Positions 6,561-11,142 of a stretch of 11,142 nt of DNA are shown here, piece by piece; the stretch's first letter is position 1; each line of letters starts with the position of its first letter. The DNA lies in contig JAFGKB010000126.1 of assembly GCA_016928755.1 (NCBI GenBank), positions 1 to 11,142 on the forward strand. The letters are read 5' to 3'. The translations under genes and the position numbers were made by a program. Under the pieces are notes generated by a model. The model had not been told where the DNA came from. It did no database searches and worked only from the letters and a program-made list of their open reading frames with translations. The DNA comes from Anaerolineae bacterium (GTDB taxonomy: Bacteria > Chloroflexota > Anaerolineae > B4-G1 > SLSP01).

Positions 6561-7694
6561 ATGACTAAAAAGATCTCACTAGCTGCGGTGCAGATGAATG
6601 CCCAACCGGCTTTGGTTTCTGACCGGTTGGCCCGTGCCGGAAATCTGGTTGCCCAAGCTGTCCAAAATGGGGCTGAGTTAGTAGTGTTACCCGAACTCTT
6701 TAACACTGGGTATGAGTATGCGGATAACAACTATACCTTGGCCGAATCTCTGGATGGTCCTACCCTTACCTGGATGCGGCAGACAGCAGCGCAACATAAC
6801 ATCTTCTTAGCCGGTACATTGTTTTTACTGGATCATGAAGATATTTACAATGCTCTGTTTCTCATTGGCCCACAAGGGCAACAATGGCGTTACAATAAAA
6901 ACTACCCCTGGATGTGGGAGCGTGCTTATTATCGCGCCGGTGATAATATCACCATTGCCGATACGCCACTAGGTAAAATTGGTATGCTGATTTGTTGGGA
7001 TGTTGCCCATCCGGCTTTGTGGTCCCGCTATGCTGGCAAGATAGACCTCATGCTTGTTTCCAGTTGTCCACCAAAGGCTAGTGATCTTACCTTTACATTT
7101 CCTGATGGCTCTCGTGTTATGGCCGGGGATGCCGGGCTTATACCACGCCATATCAAAAGTACTGCGGCGGAAACCTTCGGGCTTAATTTGCGCAATCAGG
7201 CCGCAACATTAGGGGTTCCCGTTGTCAACACAACCGGTACCGGACTGTTCTTGTCGGCTATTCCCATGCCCAAACTTTCATTGGCCGCTTACACTATATC
7301 ACGGCCTGATTTATGGCGTTATCTTCCAATGACGGAGGGTCTGCGCGTAGAGGCCGGATATTTCCAAGATACCTATATCGCCGATGCCCAGGGTAAGGTT
7401 CTTGCCCAGGTTGCACCGGGAGCGGAACATTATGTAGTCGCTGAGACGAAAATCCCTGAAAGTACCCCCCAACCTAGTACGCCACAGCCGGCCTTTGGAA
7501 TTTCTCCGTTTGCCTATATGTTCGATGAGTTTGCGAATACTGTGTTCGCGCCTCTTTACCGGGATAGTGTGCGCACGGTTTATGGTTCACATATGGCTCC
7601 TCTGACTCACCAAACGTGGCGTTGGACTGCCGGAATGGCGTTAGCCGGTATATTGGGATTTGTATTAGGCCGACGACTACGGTCTAAGGCTTAA
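6561..7694 (+). CDS. Carbon-nitrogen hydrolase (nitrilase superfamily) with C-terminal membrane segment
   Basis: A 377-residue member of the Glu-Lys-Cys amidohydrolase superfamily, which hydrolyses amide, carbamoyl or nitrile C-N bonds. The triad is visible: E45 in VVLPELFNTGYE, K113 in RYNKNYPW, and C145 in MLICWDVAHP; E120 fits the second conserved Glu. Substrate is unknown, and the sequence around the Cys does not point to a named subfamily that I recognise. Residues 300-310 form a Ser/Thr/Pro/Gln-rich linker, and residues 355-370 (TAGMALAGILGFVLGR) look like a membrane segment followed by the basic tail RRLRSKA. There is no N-terminal signal peptide, so the enzyme is probably a cytosolic domain tethered by its tail. 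That tail is unusual for the family. RBS AGGAGG (6547-6552) lies eight bases before the ATG. Flanking signals suggest a single-gene unit. Confidence 0.87.
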   Translation: MTKKISLAAVQMNAQPALVSDRLARAGNLVAQAVQNGAELVVLPELFNTGYEYADNNYTLAESLDGPTLTWMRQTAAQHNIFLAGTLFLLDHEDIYNALFLIGPQGQQWRYNKNYPWMWERAYYRAGDNITIADTPLGKIGMLICWDVAHPALWSRYAGKIDLMLVSSCPPKASDLTFTFPDGSRVMAGDAGLIPRHIKSTAAETFGLNLRNQAATLGVPVVNTTGTGLFLSAIPMPKLSLAAYTISRPDLWRYLPMTEGLRVEAGYFQDTYIADAQGKVLAQVAPGAEHYVVAETKIPESTPQPSTPQPAFGISPFAYMFDEFANTVFAPLYRDSVRTVYGSHMAPLTHQTWRWTAGMALAGILGFVLGRRLRSKA

Positions 7695-7705
7695 GGCATG
7701 GGTGG

Positions 7706-7727
7706 CGGAGCAAAGCTCGTTTTATTT
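7706..7727 (+). terminator. Weak candidate terminator after the nitrilase-family gene
   Basis: GAGC (7708-7711) pairs with GCTC (7715-7718) around AAA, possibly extended by one C-G pair past a bulge, and is followed by GTTTTATTT. The stem is short, so termination is probably leaky. The rest of the 174-base gap before the next gene (7728-7868) is AT-rich; I see no confident promoter in it. Confidence 0.35.
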
Positions 7728-7868
7728 CTGGCTTTTCTGAAAAAATCAGTTAAAATCTGGAATGGTGTGTTGTAAGTAAGTTAGTTTTTACACTTACCAA
7801 AATTTTAGTCTGACAACACTGTGGTAATTTTCAGAATAGCTTAATTTACGAAAGAAATTGGAGGCAGT

Positions 7869-8669
7869 ATGGCACAAAAAAATACAAGGTCTGGTTCTTC
7901 AAAGTCTGTAGATTTACAAACGGCGACTTGGATTATAGCCATTGCAATGTTACTTTTTATCGGTGGTGTGGTTCTGATTGTTATGAATAGCGGTAAGGCT
8001 GCCGCGCCTGCGGTAGAGCCTACACCTACTTTGTTTGTTCCGATCACTTCGACCCCTGAGCCTGAACCCGAAACCCCAGAAGTTGAGGAAACTGAAGCAG
8101 CCCCGGCTTCAGAAGAAGTCAGCGGTAATCCTGATATGCCTGAAAATCCTGTGGAGCGTAACGGAATGTATAGCGCGCCGCCGGAGCTGGTTATCGACCC
8201 AGATAAGTCTTATGTAGCCACTATTGTGACCGAGAAAGGCGATATTGTGGTGGACTTGTTTGCCGATAAAGTCCCCAATACCGTGAATAACTTTGTTTTC
8301 CTGGCCCGTGAGGGTTACTATGATAATACTACGTTCCACCGGGTCATTGAAGACTTTATGGCCCAAGCCGGTGACCCTACGGGTACCGGTATGGGTGGCC
8401 CCGGTTACCAATTCGAGGATGAATTCCATCCTGAATTGACCCACGACGGCCCTGGTGTGTTATCTATGGCGAATGCTGGCCCTGGTACTAATGGCAGCCA
8501 GTTCTTTATAACTTTTGTTGAGACTCCCTGGTTGGATGGAATGCACAGTGTGTTCGGAAAAGTCAGCGAGGGACTGGATGTCTTGATGTCTATCAGCTTA
8601 CGTGAGCCAAGCGACCCGAATGCTGAGCCTGGGGATTTGATTGAGACGATCCGTATTGAAGAACGTTAA
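7869..8669 (+). CDS. Membrane-anchored cyclophilin-type peptidyl-prolyl isomerase
   Basis: Catalyses cis-trans isomerisation of X-Pro bonds to speed protein folding. The 266-residue product has a hydrophilic N-terminus, one membrane segment at about residues 20-39, a Pro/Glu/Thr-rich linker at about 44-90, and a cyclophilin domain from about 112 to the end. The domain carries the signature FHRVI..FMAQAGDPTGTG (156-174) with catalytic R158 and binding residues F163, M164 and Q166. It also has GSQFFIT (209-215) and LDGMHSVFG (222-230) with H226. The uncleaved anchor should place the isomerase outside the cytoplasmic membrane. RBS GGAGG (7860-7864) is only four bases from the ATG, closer than usual. 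The Dsb-like gene starts 16 bases after the stop, so the two are almost surely one operon. Its catalytic half is about 74% identical, counted by hand, to the soluble cyclophilin two genes downstream. Confidence 0.93.
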   Translation: MAQKNTRSGSSKSVDLQTATWIIAIAMLLFIGGVVLIVMNSGKAAAPAVEPTPTLFVPITSTPEPEPETPEVEETEAAPASEEVSGNPDMPENPVERNGMYSAPPELVIDPDKSYVATIVTEKGDIVVDLFADKVPNTVNNFVFLAREGYYDNTTFHRVIEDFMAQAGDPTGTGMGGPGYQFEDEFHPELTHDGPGVLSMANAGPGTNGSQFFITFVETPWLDGMHSVFGKVSEGLDVLMSISLREPSDPNAEPGDLIETIRIEER

Positions 8670-8685
8670 CCAATTGAGGGTACAT

Positions 8686-9612
8686 ATGACAGGACAAAGA
8701 TGTCGGCCCTGGCATACGATTGGAAATAAATGGTATCTACTTCTGCTAGTAGCGGTTATCGTGTTTGTTGCTGTTGGCTGTGGGGTAGAGTTCCCTACGG
8801 CCACGGCAGATGAGCCAGTTGCGGATAGTGTAGGTGGTGATTTATCATCGCCGGCACAGTCTACGCCGGGGACTCTCTTGGATAATGATGGCGCAGACCT
8901 TGAAGTACTGGCGACGCCGACTGCCAAACCCTTACCTCCAACTGAGACGATTGCTCCAACAGAGGAAACAATAGACCTCCCTCAACCGTTACCAGAGGGA
9001 CTTATCCCAGAGCGTTTTGGTGCATTTCAAGGCTATCCTTACGATGCCGGGGAGACAGATGCCCGTTATCCTTATGCATTAAGCGGACGGCGTTTATTCC
9101 CGGCTTTAGGTTCGGCAGATGCGCCCGTTGTTGTCCAGGAGTTTACCGAAGTTTTCTGTGGTCATTGCCATAATTTTGTGCTCAATGAAATGGATGAATT
9201 CCTGTCCGAGTATGTTTCGTCAGGACAGGTGCTCTATGTCGGGCACTTTTTCGGTTTTGCGCGCACTGAGTCTTTGTCCTACGTTGAGGCATCTATGTGT
9301 GCCGCGGAACAGGGCCGCTATTTTGCCTATGTTCATGCGGTTTTTGATGACCTAAGTAATAACGGTGCGTTTGATTTATTAGAGGCAGCAGCGGCCTCAG
9401 AGCTTGAAATCGACCAGTTTACGGCTTGTCTTGAAACGGGCCGTTATCGCCCGGCTGTACAAGATGCCTTGGAACATGCCCAGGGTATGGGGCTGCATGC
9501 TACGCCGACGTTCTTTGTGAATGATACTAAGGTTGAAGGTTATAGACCGGATGAAATCCGGCGTTTGATTGAGGCGGCACTAAAGCGCGATACGTCTTCT
9601 AATGCCGACTAA
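8686..9612 (+). CDS. DsbA-like thioredoxin-fold lipoprotein with CGHC active site
   Basis: Probable extracytoplasmic thiol-disulfide oxidoreductase of the DsbA/BdbD-like group (Thioredoxin_4 type). The 308-residue start at ATG 8686 is preferred because GAGGG (8676-8680) lies five bases upstream; a TTG at 8641 would add 15 residues but overlaps the upstream gene. Residues 17-31 are hydrophobic and end in AVGC, a relaxed lipobox, so C32 is probably lipid-modified. A Thr/Pro/Glu-rich linker covers about 34-105. The thioredoxin fold follows, with VQEFTEVFCGHCHNF (150-164, active Cys 158 and 161) and the cis-proline motif HATPTFF (271-277, P274). Two further Cys at 205 and 248 may pair. CGHC is the dipeptide of eukaryotic PDI rather than DsbA's CPHC. 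It sits between two cyclophilin genes, supporting a role in folding of exported proteins. Oxidase versus isomerase activity cannot be decided here, and no DsbB, DsbD or VKOR partner lies in the window. Confidence 0.87.
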   Translation: MTGQRCRPWHTIGNKWYLLLLVAVIVFVAVGCGVEFPTATADEPVADSVGGDLSSPAQSTPGTLLDNDGADLEVLATPTAKPLPPTETIAPTEETIDLPQPLPEGLIPERFGAFQGYPYDAGETDARYPYALSGRRLFPALGSADAPVVVQEFTEVFCGHCHNFVLNEMDEFLSEYVSSGQVLYVGHFFGFARTESLSYVEASMCAAEQGRYFAYVHAVFDDLSNNGAFDLLEAAAASELEIDQFTACLETGRYRPAVQDALEHAQGMGLHATPTFFVNDTKVEGYRPDEIRRLIEAALKRDTSSNAD

Positions 9613-9651
9613 TTGTTGTTTTATAGAATCTAAGAATAGGAGTCTATTACT

Positions 9652-10182
9652 ATGCTAGATAATCCAGTAAGTCGTAATGGTATGTATTCCCATCCCCCTG
9701 AGATGGTTATTGATCCAGAGAAGTCTTATATAGCCGTAATTGAGACGGAGAAGGGAGATATTGGTGTTAAGCTGTTTGCCGATAAAGCCCCGAATACGGT
9801 GAATAACTTCGTATTTTTAGCCCGTGAGGGTTTCTACGATAATACCACTTTCCATCGGGTAATCTCTGATTTTATGGCCCAGGCCGGTGATCCTAGCGGT
9901 TCCGGTATGGGCGGGCCGGGTTACCGGTTTGCGGATGAATTCCACCCTGATCTGAAACATGATGCCCCCGGCATCGTCTCTATGGCTAATGCCGGCCCTA
10001 ACACTAACGGCAGCCAGTTCTTTATTACCTATGCGCCCACTAAGTGGTTGGATAACAAACATACTGTCTTTGGGAAGGTTATTAGAGGGTTGGATATCCT
10101 TTATGATATTTCTCCTCGTGACCCCCGGTCGGCATCTAGTCCTGGTGATTTAATCAAAACCATTACGATTACCGAGCGATAA
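9652..10182 (+). CDS. Soluble cyclophilin-type peptidyl-prolyl isomerase (paralogue of 7869-8669)
   Basis: A 176-residue single-domain cyclophilin with no signal peptide or membrane segment, so cytosolic as read. Signature FHRVI..FMAQAGDPSGSG (67-85) carries catalytic R69 and binding residues F74, M75 and Q77; GSQFFIT (120-126) and LDNKHTVFG (133-141, H137) complete the site. It aligns with residues 90-266 of the anchored cyclophilin with a single one-residue gap and about 74% identity by hand count. Its start Met aligns exactly with Met90 of that protein, so it equals the anchored copy without membrane segment and linker. RBS AGGAG (9638-9642) lies nine bases before the ATG, and the upstream Dsb-like gene ends 39 bases earlier, consistent with the same operon. 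A stem-loop follows the gene. Confidence 0.94.
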   Translation: MLDNPVSRNGMYSHPPEMVIDPEKSYIAVIETEKGDIGVKLFADKAPNTVNNFVFLAREGFYDNTTFHRVISDFMAQAGDPSGSGMGGPGYRFADEFHPDLKHDAPGIVSMANAGPNTNGSQFFITYAPTKWLDNKHTVFGKVIRGLDILYDISPRDPRSASSPGDLIKTITITER

Positions 10183-10204
10183 AGGTACATTGTGATACTA
10201 ACAG

Positions 10205-10243
10205 CAAAGGCGGGATTTTTACCTATTGGGAATCCCGCTTTTG
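10205..10243 (+). terminator. Stem-loop terminator after the soluble cyclophilin
   Basis: CAAAGGCGGGATT (10205-10217) pairs with AATCCCGCTTTTG (10231-10243) through 13 pairs including one G-U, around a 13-base loop. The T run lies inside the right arm and is followed by GGGTTGTTG rather than pure T, so termination may be partial. It closes the cyclophilin-Dsb-cyclophilin run and separates it from the next gene. Confidence 0.75.
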
Positions 10244-10283
10244 GGTTGTTGTAGCAAGTTGTTTTTGTTTGGAGGGGAACTTT

Positions 10284-10886
10284 ATGCGACTGTATAAAGC
10301 CTTACTTGTGTTATGTGTATTGTGTGGGTTGGGGATATTAGCCGCTTGTAATTCACAAACATCTACCTTGGAGACCCCTGCGCCAATGGATGTATCCCCC
10401 GTAATTGAGAACGGAGGTGAAGCGATGGTATTTGAGTTAACCAGTGATGCGTTTGTACCTAAGGCTGCAATTCCCGGTAAGTATACGTGTGATGGTGACG
10501 ACATTTCCCCGCCTTTGGCCTGGGGAGAGCCACCAGAAGGAACGCAAAGTTTTGTCTTAATTGCCGATGACCCGGACGCGCCGGTAGGGGTCTGGGTGCA
10601 CTGGGTTATTTATAACCTACCTGCTGATTCCCGTAGCCTGGCAGAAGCTATTTCCTCAGATAAAGAACTTCCCGACGGTACTTTACAAGGGAGAAATGGC
10701 TGGCGACGGATTGGCTATGGTGGCCCGTGTCCCCCCAGTGGTACGCACCGCTATTTCTTCAAACTTTATGCATTGGATGTGCGGTTAGACCTCAACGCCG
10801 GTGCTGGAAAAGATAAAGTACTTGAGGCTATGACCGGCCATATTTTGGCCGAAGCTGAGTTAATAGGTACTTACCAGCGACAGTAG
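10284..10886 (+). CDS. YbhB/YbcL-family (PEBP-like) lipoprotein
   Basis: A 200-residue exported member of the phosphatidylethanolamine-binding protein family. Start ATG 10284 is chosen because GGAGGGG (10271-10277) sits six bases upstream; an in-frame TTG at 10269 would place this RBS inside the gene. Residues 1-21 form a signal peptide ending in the lipobox LAAC, so C22 should be lipid-modified. After a short linker the PEBP fold shows YTCDGDDISPPLAW (67-80), IADDPDAPVGVWVHWVIYNLP (93-113) and GYGGPCPPSGTHRYFFKLYALD (144-165), which hold the conserved anion-pocket Asp, His and Gly-Pro residues of the family. Bacterial YbhB proteins have no settled biochemical role; ligand binding is inferred from the eukaryotic relatives. 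Lipid anchoring places it at the cell surface, unlike cytosolic E. coli YbhB. The gene has no clear promoter of its own and may receive readthrough from the folding genes. Confidence 0.9.
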   Translation: MRLYKALLVLCVLCGLGILAACNSQTSTLETPAPMDVSPVIENGGEAMVFELTSDAFVPKAAIPGKYTCDGDDISPPLAWGEPPEGTQSFVLIADDPDAPVGVWVHWVIYNLPADSRSLAEAISSDKELPDGTLQGRNGWRRIGYGGPCPPSGTHRYFFKLYALDVRLDLNAGAGKDKVLEAMTGHILAEAELIGTYQRQ

Positions 10887-10937
10887 TTCTAATACCCTAA
10901 TGCTTTACAAAGTGTAATTTGCCCTAGTTTGCTTTTC

Positions 10938-10961
10938 GCCCCCGTCCTGGGGGCATTTTTT
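10938..10961 (+). terminator. Intrinsic terminator of the YbhB-family gene
   Basis: A six-pair GC-only stem GCCCCC (10938-10943) and GGGGGC (10949-10954) with loop GTCCT is followed by A and six T (10956-10961). Its place 51 bases after the stop codon and its canonical form make it a firm call. Confidence 0.92.
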
Positions 10962-10988
10962 GTGTTTAAGATTGCAAAAGCCTTAGCG

Positions 10989-11100
10989 TATCCGTCATGC
11001 CGAAGCATCTCGCGCTATCCGTCATGCCGAGCGTAGCCGAGGCATCTAGACCTTGCGGCAAGCTCAAGGCAGGTTCCTTCGACAAGCTCAGGATGACGGG
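10989..11100 (+). repeat. Degenerate palindromic intergenic repeat (REP/MITE-like)
   Basis: TATCCGTCATGCCGA occurs twice, at 10989-11003 and 11016-11030. The second copy continues as GCGTAGCCGAGGCATCT, while the first jumps straight to AGCATCT as if ten bases were lost. On the right, CAAGCTCA occurs twice (11059-11066 and 11083-11090), the second leading into GGATGACGG. The arm at 11019-11046 is inverted against 11072-11099 with about 19 of 28 bases paired, including a perfect CCGTCAT/ATGACGG end. The unit is thus two left arms and two right arms that can fold as a hairpin. Very similar GTCATGC...CTCAGGATGAC palindromes are familiar from intergenic DNA of many bacterial genomes. It contains no ORF. 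The remaining bases 11101-11142 hold nothing I recognise. Confidence 0.7.
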
Positions 11101-11142
11101 TTCGTTGGTTGTGTGCAGTCGAGACATTTCGCAATCGTCATA

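Noticed and set aside
6561..7694. Apolipoprotein N-acyltransferase (Lnt)
   Set aside because: Lnt has a nitrilase domain but also several N-terminal membrane helices; this protein has none before the domain and only one at the C-terminus.
8641..8685. TTG start at 8641 for the Dsb-like protein
   Set aside because: It would overlap the upstream gene by 29 bases and add 15 unneeded residues before the signal sequence; ATG 8686 has GAGGG at proper spacing.
10269..10283. TTG start at 10269 for the YbhB-family protein
   Set aside because: The strong RBS GGAGGGG would then lie inside the gene; ATG 10284 gives correct spacing and a normal signal peptide.
10989..11100. CRISPR array
   Set aside because: Only two imperfect direct copies with a 12-base gap, and the unit is an inverted palindrome; there are no regular spacers and no cas genes.

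Overview
The window holds nine protein-coding genes, all on the + strand, with compact intergenic regions. Base composition is balanced. Several proteins share a style: an N-terminal membrane or lipoprotein anchor, then a Pro/Thr/Glu-rich linker, then a folded extracytoplasmic domain. This style, with a Pdp-type nucleoside phosphorylase and pyruvate phosphate dikinase, suggests a Chloroflexota (Anaerolineae-like) bacterium. That assignment is inference from protein style and is not proven here; no rRNA or tRNA is present.

Layout. (1) 1-1308: pyrimidine-nucleoside phosphorylase (pdp), complete. (2) 1309-1519: non-coding, with staggered inverted repeats and a good extended -10 promoter. (3) 1520-3520: secG, then a structured leader with a possible 16-codon leader ORF, then a membrane-anchored family-5 (peptide/nickel type) ABC substrate-binding protein with no permease genes beside it. 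(4) 3521-6434: a hairpin overlapping a promoter, then pyruvate phosphate dikinase (ppdK), closed by a strong intrinsic terminator. (5) 6496-7694: a promoter and a nitrilase-superfamily amidohydrolase with an unusual C-terminal membrane segment. (6) 7869-10182: a run of three genes, namely a membrane-anchored cyclophilin, a DsbA-like thioredoxin-fold lipoprotein with a CGHC active site, and a soluble cyclophilin that is a close duplicate of the first. It is followed by a stem-loop terminator. (7) 10284-10886: a PEBP/YbhB-family lipoprotein with a strong terminator. (8) 10962-11142: non-coding, containing a degenerate palindromic intergenic repeat.

How the genes fit together. pdp and ppdK are central metabolism (nucleoside salvage; pyruvate/PEP interconversion). 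secG (protein export), the two cyclophilins and the Dsb-like protein (folding and disulfide chemistry outside the membrane) form a plausible export-and-folding theme, though only the three genes at 7869-10182 look co-transcribed. I did not find a convincing entirely new system. The points most worth a second look are the duplicated cyclophilin pair flanking a Dsb-like lipoprotein, the tail-anchored nitrilase, the secG-substrate-binding-protein leader, and the repeat at the right end.
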